A stretch of 64,000 bases of DNA from Turnera subulata (GCA_028386065.3 JAKUCV010000237.1:86881-150880), one strand, 5' to 3'; positions 46,084 through 58,450 are shown, counted from the first letter of the stretch. Numbers and translations: made by a program. The notes: a model not told the origin generated them from the letters alone.

Positions 46084-46767
46084 TTATCTGTTGGGTACAA
46101 CATTGACTCTAAAACTCTGAGCTTCGTTGTTGATGTTGACCCTAACACTGTCATTCCAAGAGAACCACATACCACCCATATTGTTTTCTCCAGGTATCTC
46201 AAACCGATTCGTTGCAGGAAAACGGAGTGGGATTACACCATGATTTTCTTCTGCTTGCCACAAAGTCTCAGTAATCAGTACCATGTTGGGCTTGTACTGA
46301 TTCTTCAGATCCCTTAAGGTACGCACAAAGTCTTGAGACCTTCTTGCTACCCCCCTGCAATTCCATAGTAGCAGTCGTACCTTAGGCCATGTAGGTGGTA
46401 ACCCAGTAACCCTTGGGACGCTCCGAGCCATCATGGAAACCTGATAATAACTGCTTTGATTTAAAATTTGACATGAAGGCTCTAGTTGAAATTCCTGCAG
46501 TCTATCAGATATGAAAAACATAATAGAGTTAGCCGAGCCATAAAAGGAAGCCCTTAGATTGCTTTGATCCTCTAGGAAGAATGTTTTTTCCATAGGAGTT
46601 ACAAAAAACCTAGATGAATAAAGTTCATCAACAAACACTAAACGAGGAATCCTCGCCAGATCATTCGGTAATTCCTCTTGCTGCTCATTCACCATGCTAT
46701 AAGCTAACCTATTCCTTCTTCCTAGAGAGGCACTTTCAACAAAGAAAACAGTAGCTGGGGAAGGCAT
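46084..46767 (-). pseudogene. LINE ORF2 5' fragment (endonuclease start)
   Basis: The open frame of 227 codons has, in its C-terminal half, VRLLLWNCRGVARRSQDFV, KPNMVLITETLW and NNMGGMWFSWN. These are the beginning of the apurinic endonuclease domain of plant L1-type LINEs. The N-terminal 110 residues (MPSPATVFFVESASLGRRN...) carry no motif I know. The fragment ends without RT, poly(A) or target duplication. LINE copies usually lose the 5' end, so a 5'-only piece is unusual. Confidence 0.75.
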
Positions 46768-47445
46768 TTTTCTTGTCTTGTTGAGTTTTCTGCATCTTCC
46801 TGTCTCAACCGCCTCCCCTTCTTATAGTCTGAGATTAGACAGCTAGGTGTCAGTTTTTCAAATGTGGACCCTTTCTGTCTCCGAAAAGATCCAAAAGATT
46901 TTTCGGTAATTAAAACTTTGCATTATTTGTCAGTAAAATCCAAAGCTTTTCAATCTTTGAGGTTTTGCTTTTAGAAAAGTTTGCCACTACTTTAATTATT
47001 GTCCTATAATTCTGATCTTTTCTGACATGAGTGACAGATATAAGCCTAAAATTGGCACATATATTGCAGCCTGAAGCTAGCAATTTAATTTATTAAACTT
47101 ACCATATCCAGCCAGAAGCTGGAATGCACTAGCCTGAAGCTAGCAATTTTTAAGTGTTTAAATACACAGTTTGCACAGCCCGAAGCTGAGAATAACTAGA
47201 AGTTCGCTGATATATATGTAATTTATGGCTAGTATGCCCCAGCCAGAAGCTGGTAAACAATCTTCCTAAGTTATCATATCCAGTCTGAAGCTGACACATA
47301 AATAGCAGCCTGAAGCTGGTACTAACTTGAAGTTAGTTCGTGGATTTATTGTTGGCATGACCGGTTGGGCCATTCTGGATCAATAATGATGCACGAAATT
47401 TATTTGGTGATTCATTGAAAAACCAGAAGTTTTACAATCAATGAA

Positions 47446-48146
47446 TTTCCATGTGTTTGTGTGCTGCGAAATTAATTATACGGCCTTCCTAAGATGAGAT
47501 TGGTCTGGAATCACCAACAAGTTTGGAAATAATTCAGGGACATGTACGTGGACTAATAACTCCGCCGTGTTGACCATCTAGGTAATTTTTACGATGCATT
47601 GACTAGATGGTCTATTGTATGATGCAAGTTGGCATTGTGCGCACTTATTTTAATGATTAAGCCACTTGCGGGTACATATCCTTACTTATGTTATTAGACT
47701 ATATGTCTAGATAATGCTGGTATATTTCTTCAATGGAAAATGTATATCATTGGCAATAAACCCAAAAAGATCTGGGCGAACATTTCCAATTGATTGCAGG
47801 ACCACTGTTAATGAAATATTACTGTTTGAGAAAACGGTATTTTACATGCAGCAGCACTTGTGTGCATCAAGCCAACAAGTTATCATAATATCTCCCCATT
47901 TAATTGGTTCATGGTCACGAACCTAGTATCTCCCATCTTCGGATCATTGGTTGTACAATATATAATACTCTACCACAGCATAGTAAAATTGGTCCTTAAA
48001 GAAGCCTGGGAATATATGTTGAGTATGTAGGGTATGTTGGTTATTAATTAGATGCAAAGTTTACCCAACATAAGGGGGAGGAAATAAGCAGCTGGATCAA
48101 GATATTATTATCAATGTATAATTGTTGATCCTCAAACAAATTAGTG
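47446..48146. other. Copia internal DNA, no domain recognised
   Basis: There is no supported gene. A stem TTGGT/ACCAA near 47500 resembles the hairpin family. The segment CATAAGGGGGAGG at about 48069-48081 is polypurine-like. Confidence 0.4.
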
Positions 48147-49352
48147 TGAACCTGAAGTTCAAAAGATGATTCATTTGCAGGAAAATTGATATGCAATTGC
48201 CAGACAAATAAAGTGACCAAATATTATATACCAGCTGCAAATGCTCCTGTTCAAATTAATGTTCCAGAAGAACAAGTATAATATGAAAATGAATCTAAAG
48301 TACGCAAGAAGCGTAGAATATACTCGGTTCCAAAAAAAAAAGGGGGAAAACAAAATTCTCGATAGAAAAAAAGGAGCAAAGAAATAAGATGGCCCCAGTA
48401 AGAAAATAAGGCCTCCAGTAGAGGTTCATATTAAAAGTCCTCAAGAAGAAGAAAATCCTCCAGAAGAGGTCCCTGAAACAATTGATAAAAGTTCCAGAAG
48501 TAACTCAGGTTCTTGAAATAAATGAGTATAATGAGATCTCAATTACAGTGTCAGGAATAAGATGGAACCGACGTGAAATAACCGTCGACGAAATATTTAT
48601 TCTTATATGTAGCGCTAAACATTATGAAAAAAAATGAGGATCATGAACCTACATCTATTGATGAATGTAGGCGCAGAATGATTGGCCAAATAGAGAAATA
48701 TAATTAAGGCTATGTTAGACTCGCTTGTAAAGCGAGAAATTTTTGGACCTGTAGTCCGTACACCAGATGGTGTAAAATCGGTCGGTCATAAAATGGATAC
48801 TTGTGCGAAAAAGGAAATAAATAGTAAGATATAAAGCACGGTTTGTAGCACAAGGTTTTACCCAATACGACCTGATATTAATTATGAGGAGATATACTCC
48901 CCTGTGGTGGATGCAATTATTTTAAGTGTTTGATAAGTCTGGCAATATATGGAATATTAAAAATGCATCAAATGGATGCCATTACAGCCTATATTTATAT
49001 GGATCCACAAGTCATGATATATGCGTGAGAATCCCTGAAGGATTCAAGTTGCTTGAAGCAACTAATTCCCAGGAATATTCAAAATTAAGCTAAATTAATC
49101 TGCACATGGTTTAAACTAGTATGAGTATGTATAGTATAAGTACATGAATTTATTATTGCTTATGTTGACGATGCATATTTATATGTGATATTTATTATTT
49201 TTTGATTTAAATATTATCGGAACTCCTGAAGAAGCTTCCAAATGCCGTGCTATGTTTTTAGGAAAGAATTTTGAGATGAAAAATTTCATTGGTCCTGGAA
49301 CACCATGTCAAAGTGCAATTTATCATGTTGGTAACATAAAGCCTGTAGCTTT
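48147..49352 (+). repeat. Constant-pentaloop hairpins within copia pol
   Basis: Perfect stems with loops CTGAA, CAGAA, TTGAA, CAGTA or CTGTA. They are TGAAC/GTTCA (48147-48161), TGTTC/GAACA (48260-48274), CCTC/GAGG (48412-48424 and 48457-48469), GGAC/GTCC (48745-48757), GAATCC/GGATTC (49029-49045), AGTTGC/GCAACT (49047-49063) and AAAGC/GCTTT (49338-49352). Two with other loops are CTCGCTT/AAGCGAG (48720-48736) and TACACC/GGTGTA (48759-48774). Several lie in sequence that also encodes RT motifs. Confidence 0.75.
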
Positions 49353-49745
49353 TTCCATAAGCCTATTGACAAGATATGGCTATGCTCTTATCTTCGGGAT
49401 ATAATAAGATGTGGCATTATATTAACCCTATAAGCCCGAAGAGAATATAGTTGGTCTTTGCAGATGCAAGTCCTTTATTTGATCAACATAAGGCACAAAC
49501 AGGCATGTGCTACAACTTTGCACATATAGCTGCTATATCGTTGGGACCACAAAAGCAAGATGGCAAGGAAGGTGCTCCAACAACGAATTATGAAGATAAT
49601 GCTGTCCACATTGTCCAATTAAAGTTGTGATGTATCAAAAGTGATCGGACAAAGCATACGTCACCAGAAGGATGATTGGCATACAACGACATCAAGAAAT
49701 CAAGAGAGGCCAAGATGAGGGGGAGTAGAATACGCACTGCACTCA
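48230..49745 (+). pseudogene. Decayed Ty1/copia reverse transcriptase and RNase H
   Basis: Pieces of copia pol can be read in shifting frames: APVQINVPEEQ (48243), a Pro/Glu/Lys linker, MLDSLVKREIFGPVVRTPDG (48712-48770), INYEEIYSPVVDAI (about 48880-48920), QMDAITAYIYMDPQV, and the catalytic YVDD (49161-49172). Near the end YEDNAVHIVQLK-type RNase H sequence recurs (49584-49625). Stops and shifts are so numerous that it is an old copy. The last 255 bp match 43449-43703, giving a direct duplication of the pol end. Confidence 0.8.
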
Positions 49746-50045
49746 AAAAAGGAAGTGGTTCAAAAATAGGGTGACCCAAAAAGAACCATTCCAAAAATTA
49801 CTCCGTCAATAAGGTTTTCGCATAAGATGGGTTTCATGTTGTTATAAGTTCCCCCTCACAATATTTTGCACATTTATTACGCTTATGACAACAATATGGA
49901 TGGTTTTGTCAATTGGGGAGGGAAGAATAAATATAACAAGTTATAGCAGAAATAACGTGATGAAAAAAAACTGAGTTCCTCTCCATTTTCTCTTCTCCAT
50001 CTCCTTCTTCATCAATCTTCATAGTTTAATCTTCATATTCATAAT
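49746..50045 (+). repeat. Rearranged copia 3' end and partial LTR
   Basis: After the repeated pol end the sequence diverges from 43704-43818, and no polypurine tract remains. From about 49944 (AGCAGAAATAACGTGATG) it matches the 3' half of the LTR at 43819-43994. It ends CATAATAA at the junction with repeat R2, and a short TTCAT duplication sits near the end. Confidence 0.65.
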
Positions 50046-51446
50046 AAACTCGCATTTTTTAAAAATTATGTTTTGGAGCCTATATGTAGAGCTTTTCAGC
50101 TTAGTATTTTACAGACAACTCAAAGCAAAACTTTCTTTCCTATCAACTTTTTGCCTACCGTTAGGTTCTTTATTCTCGTTCTTAGTACTTTCTATGTTCA
50201 CCTGTATTTTGTAGGAGGACCCATTGTGAAACGCCTGAATCCCAAAATGAATACTTAAATATAATAATTTAAAAAAAATTACCAAAATGCCTTTGAACCA
50301 AATGCGAAATGCAGTAATAGACTAACTAGGTTTTTGATTCATATCAATAAACTCTTTCTTCATAAACTCACTAAGTTTCTGCTTGATATCAACAAACTTT
50401 CTTCAATTGCTCCCGATAATTGACATGGAAGAAACTCCTAGTAGAAAGCCTCCTTGAAGTCCTCCCACGGTATCACAATAGGTCGAGGCTAATTCTCAAC
50501 AAGTGTGTCCCACCACTCCAGAGTAGGTCTTGCAAACATATCAGTAGCATAATAAGCCCAATACTCAAATCTATAGGTATATTTCTCCATAATTCTTTGC
50601 ATCTATCAGAGCCAATCTTTAGTCTCTTTTGGATCAGTTGATTCACCCTTGAATGCCGCGCTCCCATCTTGTCCGTAGCCGTATATCCACTCTCGACATC
50701 ATCCACTGCAGGGTCAACAATAGTGATACGGCAACACCACTAGACAGAACTAGGAGCACCCCCGTTTCAATCACTCATTCTAAAATTCCAAATCAAAATC
50801 AACCAAGGGTTTATATGCAGTATCCCTCTACCTTCTAACCGACTAGCAACAAAGGGAATGGAAAGCACAAAAGAATCTTGAGAACACCACAAGTAATTGA
50901 TACCCCTCAGTTGTGTCTCCTGAAAATTGAGATTGTGCCACTCGTGTTTACTCTCAGTTCGGCTTCAGACACTCTGCATTTTACCTTTCTTGATTCTAGT
51001 TATGTTTATTCATTGGGATTAAACTAAACACAATCAAATAAACAACTACCAGCAACCAATTCAAAAAAGAAGCAAGGAACTTCCTAAAGAAAAATGGATA
51101 AACACACAATGCTAGAAGCAAATAACAGTGCAAGCAAAGAAACGATAAGCGCACACCACGATGAAGGCTACTGTATGTGACGAATCCTGAAATTGAGCAA
51201 AGAAACAATTCCATCCAATATAATGTAAAAATAAAAAAATTGGCTAAAGCAAGAAAAAAACTCTTAGAATGCAATAAAGACTCAAACTAGGAAATCAAAC
51301 TCACTCACCACACAACTATGGTGTGTAATCCACTTTTGTGTTAAAAGGACTCCTTTTTTAATTTTTTTTTACTATGATTTCTTTTTCTGTTTTCATTTTT
51401 TTTGAACGGTAACCGCCGATGAACATTAATTGATGAACAAGCTGTG
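50046..51446 (-). repeat. 1.4-kb direct repeat R2
   Basis: Second copy of R1 (42053-43448), with the same gypsy gag remnant on its minus strand (IPWEDFKEAFY type). It differs by scattered substitutions and short indels. On the right it continues into unique DNA (ACTGGAGCAACATTC), which is probably the original flank. Confidence 0.85.
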
Positions 51447-54400
51447 CAACTGGAGCAACATTCACACCCTAAAAAATTTGTTTGCATCTGTTGAAACATC
51501 TCCAAATCACCACAGTAATGGAAGGTATTGGTGACACTACATTTTGAGTCTCGCTTACCATGATTGAATAGGAAACATGATCAGGGAGATCACCTTTATT
51601 AAGAGAAATATCAAATGAAATAATATATGAAGTATTATATTGTACTCAAATAAATGTTTATTTTACTTTTCAAAATATTGTTTGTTACTTTTGGTGCTAC
51701 ATTATATATTAAATTAAAACTTTTTTCCAATAAGAGAAAGAAGTTTACTAATCAATTTAAATCAGTATTTTATTGTTAATTAAGGACAATGAAAAAAATG
51801 GTGAAATAGAATATAAAATAGCATGATAAAAAATAAATTAAGAATGTATTTCAATGAAGTCTCAAATTTCAAAAATAATAAATAATTATACCCTTATATG
51901 ACAACATCTTGCTATCCGATTATATATCTGTGAATTTATATCATTATTCTTTATTTTAGCTTTAATTTTAAGTTTTAAGGATATAACTCAATTTTTTAAT
52001 ATTAAGTTTGATTAATTTTAAATTTTTATCTTTTTTTCATTATTGTATGAAAACCTAGTAAACTTTGAGAAATTTATATCTGTTATGATACATAGGTAAA
52101 TAATCTTATATTTTAAACTCATGTTCACTTGGAAACTATAATAATCTAAATATCTATTTCAAAATTTAAGGTGAAATTATGATTTTCCAGGTGTATTGAT
52201 AGCAAAGTTATAAAATTATTTCTTCAATATTAAAACCATGCGTGAAGCTAATCAACCTCAACAAGGGGCGCCACAATTGGGGCCATTGTCAATCAGTACT
52301 ACTAAGAAGAATCCACCATTATTTATAATTATGTTTGTACAAATATAAATGGGAATGAATTTTCCCTCGGGCCTCCCAATTGGGAAACTGAGTAACGAGA
52401 ATCAATATTCTTTCTTTATGTATATGCTAATATGGGTGTGGAGATAAGGTTCTGTGACTTGTGGGTGCGATAATTGATGTTTGGCTATACAAAGCAAGGC
52501 AACGACCTACCTTCAAGGAATCATAACGGTACATACTACATATTGGCATATTTCTTGTGGTATAATAATATCCGTCCCTTTCCCGTCTGATTAATGATTT
52601 CGTCATGGAAACAGTATTTAAACACAACCATTTCATCTCATCAATATTGTTGGGCTACCAAATAACATATTATTTATTACAAACATTCATTACAATTTAA
52701 GTGTCCTATCTCAATTTTTGTGAATTATAAAACTAATATTTATTTCACAATGAATTAGGAATCCTGACCTTTTCTTTTAAAAAAAATGAAAAGTTTAATT
52801 TTTTAAATCAGGAATTTTAATATTAGATTCTCCCATTTTCTGGAAGATTAGGATTTCTCACTTCGGGTACATTTTTTCCTCAAGTTTTCAGGGGGTTATT
52901 GAAAAGTCTATTTTTTTTTTCTTATCCTTAATTTTAGACCAACTCAGGGACATCAACGCCCCCACACACAAGTTGGTTTTGTACTTGAGAATCAAATATC
53001 TTAGACCAAACCTAGTTTTGACAGACATCAAATCAAATGGTCTAACCTAATTCAAATTGATACATAATAGAGATATGCACCCTTAGTCTTTAAGACCTGA
53101 AATGCCTTGGTTATTTGATGAACTGCCCCCAAGAATGATTGAATTCAAAAGTTGTAAGCATACTAGTGAAAGACTGGGAAATTTTCATCCTCTCAAATTT
53201 CAGTGAAAAGAAAACCAGTTCAGTGAAAATGCTAAAAACAAGGGTGCTCGTATCAATTTCCCTTGGTACGCATAGGAATTATGTCACTGGTGTTTTGTTT
53301 GTTGTACGATATTTGCTATCCTTGTGAGAGTTTATCGTTGGCCCTCCCTACATGAGCCATTGTCCCTCCCTACAGGAGCCTTGAATTTATAAGAATTTAT
53401 GTCAGGGAAGCATGCAACTTTGCGTGCTTTTGAGAGAGAGGGAGAGGCTCGATTGTGTTATTTATTTTGGTGCACATGGGGGCCTTCTATTTTTGCATGG
53501 AAGCATTAAGTATATATTGAATTAAGCTACAAAAGCAATTAGGAAAAGAGGATACATTGTCTTTTGTTCTTTATATGAATAATAGGTACTGATTTAAGCC
53601 ATCAGAAGTTTTTGATTATAAAGTGGAGGAAATAGAAAACACACACACACACAGAATTACCCCTCTTGTGCAACCACTTAAAAAATTCATATGCATACAT
53701 GCCACTGCATATTACATAAAAATATGAGTTAATTACCCTGGCCCTTACTGTCTCTGTGAAACAAACTTAGAATTTCAATCAAACAAGGAAAATGCTTGCT
53801 CTTCCATTTCTCATCAATCTGAATGAGGGGTGACAGCTGAAGAAGTTAAAATGAAATTAAGAATATTAGTCACATCATGTACATCAATATGGAAGGGACT
53901 TTTGATGGTAGGAATTGAACAAGTAGGACGCTTTCTAACAGAAGGCATTAATTTCCATTTCTTTAATCTTGTGCTAGTTGTTCGGAGAGTTATTCAGAGC
54001 TCCAATGCTATATGTTGGTAAGCAAAAATACTACTCTCTATCTGTTTTCCAATAGTTTCAGATTTTTCATTTTGTTTCAAGATATAAAAGCGTGCTGATA
54101 GTCTCAATAAACACTCAATATAAAAGCGTGCTGTTAGTCTCAATAAACATCCAATTGACTTATTTCATATTTAATTTGTCTCGTATTTACTTAACCAAAC
54201 AACCTATAATAATTATCTAGTTTAATAAAATTGAATTGGTCACAATAATAATATTTTAATAAATTTACATGCATTCCTGTAGAGGTATATAAGATCCTTA
54301 AACGAGAGAAACAAAGGAAATATAAATTATTTCTTTGAATTATTTACTTTGTCAAAGTAAAAGCCAATATACTTTTAATATTCTATATGCTCACTACTTT

Positions 54401-56480
54401 TTTTTTCTTCGAAGAATTACTCATGTTCACCTCCCAGAACAATTTAATTATTCTGAAACGTTTCCAAAAGATTTCATATGAGTAATGTTACATGCGTAAA
54501 ATCTTAAAAATCATGCAGAACTTCTCGTTTGAATGTCATCTACAATAATCTTTGGCTTTGTCTTTGATTAGTGAAAGTTGTCATGTTAATTTACTTCCTT
54601 TTGGTGGGAGTGGCAATGACATGGTTGGTCTACACAAACCTCAACAAACCGACAAACTGTCGGTCCGATTTAAATATAAAATGAATGGATACATTTATTT
54701 TCCCTACTTGTAATTTGGGCCAACACGTAAACCTGCCTTTTAATTAGTTTCACACTAAATAGGAAAACTATAGCTAGCTCAGTGTAACCATAATATCCAC
54801 CCACAAACGGGATTCAGAGAGGACCCCCCCTAATCAAAACATATATGCAAGTACTCCTATTGATGCCATTTCAAGGACATTAATTAGGGCAGGATTGATT
54901 TCTGCTCGTGGCTCTGTGCATGTCAACAGCCATGCACAACGCCTAGATTCCCATTAACATGTCAAGGGCTCTCTCAACTTCAAGGCACATGTTAATTATA
55001 TTTTAGTCCTCTGCCCTTCTATTTTTTTTTTTTTTGGAATTACAATGAAGACAAGCCAAAGCTCCTGCAAACTAGGGAACAGGGCAGAACTGTTGCACAT
55101 CTAAGTCCCGTAGGACTAGACTTGGACAACCCTGTGGAACTTTAGGTGGAACCACATTTCATGCACAGGAGAGGTAAGGATAACTATTCAGTTGCTGTTT
55201 CGACCAAACCAAATAAAAAGAAACTGATCAGTGCTATATACGAATAAAGTCGAGCTCCTATAGAGGATCTGCAAATACGTACAAATCTATGTGAGGTCAA
55301 CTTTTGATTGACTCAGGGATTATAAACTAATGAATATATATATATGCACCGTTTTTTCTATGCTAATCGAGTTTATTTTATTGATTTCAAGAAGAAACGA
55401 AAGATACATCATACAGGGGGAAGCCACTAGACTAATGGATATAGCTTTTTATATATTTTCTAATCACAACCTTCTTTTATTTCATCTTATGAACTCATAG
55501 TTTCATAGCCCAACAAACACATCAAAAGATGAATTAAGCACTTAAAAAGTCAACCATGCTTTATGAGAAAAACAATTTTAAGAGAAGTATAAGAAAATTT
55601 TGATATAATGGTGATATATATGCGATCAATATTAACAACAGATTCCAATTACATCAAACAAATTAAGTGCAGAAATTCACTTAGTACCAACCTGGCTCCT
55701 AATCCTTACTTTTTTGTTTTTTTCCAAAAAAATTTATCGTGAATCCTTTTTTTTTTTTCCTGTTAGCAACTTAGTCTTCTATATATTCTATAAAATGGGA
55801 TTTTCTGTCTTGTCTGTTCAATATCCTTCATGTGTAATATTCAAGTGAGGATATATTTGTCCATATCGCAAACGAACGGAGCGATTTATGATAAATTATA
55901 TAAATATAAATCCAAAACAGAATTGGAGTGTAAAAAAATATAGTATTGAAAAAGCAGATTCTTTCTCGGCAAAAAAAAAAAAAAGAAAAGAAAAAGAAGA
56001 TTCTTAATTTGAGAGAGTTTCACTTCCAAGTTTTAATAGAATCTCCTCCTTTATAATTTTTTTCCTTTATTCTTGTTACCAAATGCCACCTTAATCCATA
56101 CGTATAGGTTTTCCTTTTTTATCTGTTACACACAAATCAAGGGATTTCAACCAATTAATGTTAACCCCTAAAGTTACGAGGATCTTAGAGACAGAATCCT
56201 AAGTCGAATTGCATAATCGACAAGTAGAGTTTTTTAATCCTTAGTACATCTTTTCGCAACCACTAAAGCTCCAAATTAGCCCAAACTCAACTGGAATTTG
56301 GCAGCCTAATTTCATGTTTCGGTCGGTTTTCTCCTTGTCGCTATAAAGCACAAAAATAGCTAGAATAAAACTAACTACCTAAAAAATATAATAACAAAGA
56401 TAATTTTGACATGTCAATCATGGTAGCAATCTGGTACTCCTAGCCTCTGGACATATGCAGATTCCCTCATGCCTTTGTCC
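51447..56480. other. Gene-free AT-rich intergenic DNA
   Basis: I see no coding region with a recognisable domain. It holds an (AC)n run at 53639-53654, a short tandem duplication at about 54083-54150 (TATAAAAGCGTGCTG twice) and poly-T/poly-A runs. Parts may be old transposon sequence. Confidence 0.5.
54083..54150. repeat. Short tandem duplication
   Basis: Two units of about 36 bp, each starting TATAAAAGCGTGCTG and continuing TAGTCTCAATAAACA. Confidence 0.75.
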
Positions 56481-56481
56481 A

Positions 56482-56618
56482 AAAATTGGAGAAGCACTAG
56501 CAGCTATTCTTGGCATTGAAACTGTACGCGGAATGGGTTCTCTTCATATTTAGTTGGAATCTAACTGTCTTGCACTGGTAATTAGTTACATCAATTCAGC
56601 TCCTCACACTCTTTCTTA
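56482..56618 (+). pseudogene. RNase H-like (RVT_3) LINE remnant
   Basis: One frame reads KIGEALAAILGIETVRGMGS and then LESNCLALVISYIN. This follows the E-A-x-A-x-x-x-G-(I/L) and (V/L)ES-(D/N)-C pattern of the RNase H-like domain at the C-terminus of plant LINE ORF2. An in-frame TAG separates the two motifs. A directly repeated segment, GGCxGTCCAAAGTGTAxTGG, follows at about 56670 and 56770. Confidence 0.45.
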
Positions 56619-58440
56619 GTACTTCAATTTACTTGGAGAAACATTCTACTTTCATACAAGGCTTTTAGGTGGTCCAAAGTGTATTGGTAAAACCCTTGAT
56701 GTACCCTGAGTTTTCAATATGTGCAGATTGTATATTCCAAACATTCATCCAAGGCTTTTTTTAGGCAGTCCAAAGTGTACTGGTAAAACCCTTTGATCTG
56801 CCCGAGAGTTTTCAATTTGTTCCGATTGTATTATGTACCCAAAGTCTCATTTTCTATCCCAATCCTATACCTCAGGAGACAAGTTGGGTGCTGATGACAT
56901 AGAGATTTAGAACTCCCAATGCCTTCATCCCCAAATTTGATGGTCCACTCCAGAATAGTGCAGTACATGTTGTGTGATCCATTGTTTCACCAAGATTTAA
57001 TATGTTTTTCTAAGCTATTGCTCACATAACTTAAAGTAGGTCTTACACTACTTCATGTCAGATCGAGAGAAAAAAAATAATGATTTTATATGTTTGTCTC
57101 GATTACATCTTAGTGGTTTTGAACGGATTATTGTATAAATTTTATAACCTTAAAAATATATAGATAAAGTATAATTATTTTTGTGTTGGCTATAAATAAT
57201 TAAATCAAAATGTTCAACACAAGGGGAAGAAAAATATTAATATAATAAACTGTGATGTGAAATATTGAAAAATAATAATACCTGCTTATCCCAATTATAA
57301 TTTAGTTGGAGAGTTGAGTTGGTTATTGTATAACTATTTTTTAAAGAAAATATGAACCAAATCATATTGTATAAATATCAATGATATGTTATTATATATT
57401 TTTGTATATTTTTTCTCTAAATTTGTAATATTGAGTGGATGGAAGAGAAAAAAAAATAAAAATGAAGATACAAGATTTCTCATGAATCCACAGATCCAAA
57501 TCTGGCTTAATGGGCCAAAATTCCTTGGATCTTACTAAAAAACCAAGAATTGGTATTCAATTAATGCAATTTTATGTCTAATTTAGAAAATAGTTGTATT
57601 AGTTTGTATGGAACTACTAACTTTGAAATCATTGAAATAATCCTTTTTTGCTTTGCATAAAAAAGTTCATTTTTTGCTTTTATTCAAATTAAAAACATCC
57701 ATTTTTGCTTCACGCACAATGCTCAATTTAGTTTCTAATAAGTTCTTGGCAGTTGGCACACTAATTTAATTTTGGCGCCCAAACTTGTTCGTTTCCTACC
57801 TAAATTGTGTGGGGACAATTTTCAGTATTCTTACAAATTTTCAAACTTAATTAATTAAGTGTAATGTTTCTATTGGTTCACATGAGAATAAGTTTTGATA
57901 CTGTAAAAGTTGACATAAGTACCGTATAAAATTTTCCATTCTTTTCTTTTTCTTCTTCTTTTCTTGGCTTTTGATCCGTTGTAAGGTTAATTTGCGTGGC
58001 AGTTGAATGTTAGGGTAAACTAAACAAGTTTTTTTATTTGTATGACCCCAATAGGACTGGCATCCAAATTGTTTACATGATTCCTTCATAGTCCCGCTGT
58101 TTTTTGCAAAATTCCCGCAATTGATATGGTGCTCCACACGCTCATAAAATTATAGGAAAATTATAAAAGTTTTAAAAAAGTTACCAGGAAGAAAACTAAT
58201 AAAAATAAAATTAGTTTTAAAAGGTATTTTTTTTTTTGGCTGATATGCATGGTGTGACTCAGATTTCAAAAAAAGAAAAATACTTAGCTGTTTTGTGTGT
58301 GATGTGAGAATTTAGTGTGAAGTTATAATTATAAATGGCTGTAGGTAGCATTTGCTTTTATAGGACAGTGATTGGGACACCAGCATTGAATTCCATGCAT
58401 CCATCGTAATAGTGATTTTTTCTTCTGCACTTTCTATTGG
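56619..58440. other. Upstream intergenic region of the MYB gene
   Basis: There is no supported gene. It is AT-rich throughout. The last few hundred bases are presumably the MYB promoter. Confidence 0.5.
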
Positions 58441-58450
58441 CTTGCCTCTC

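Larger units (their letters stand above)
45306..47445 (+). repeat. Family of constant-pentaloop hairpins in copia-derived DNA
   Basis: Many hairpins have a 5-nt loop of type CTGAA, CAGAA, CGGAA or TGGAA and unrelated stems. Examples: AAATTTC/GAAATTT (45306-45324, CGGAA), AAGAC/GTCTT (45383-45397, CGGAA), AAAGATC/GATCTTT (45405-45423, loop CTGCA), GCTC/GAGC (45744 and 45822), ATTGCAGC/GCT-a-GCAAT (47063-47084, CTGAA), TCCAGC/GCTGGA (47107-47123, CAGAA), CTAGC/GCTAG (47129-47143, CTGAA), CCAGC/GCTGG (47239-47253, CAGAA) and ACTAAC/GTTAGT (47321-47337, TTGAA). The last one, AAAAC/GTTTT at 47419-47433, is nested in perfect outer arms TTCATTGA/TCAATGAA (47411-47445). The LINE fragment at 46084-46767 lies inside. 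Confidence 0.8.
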
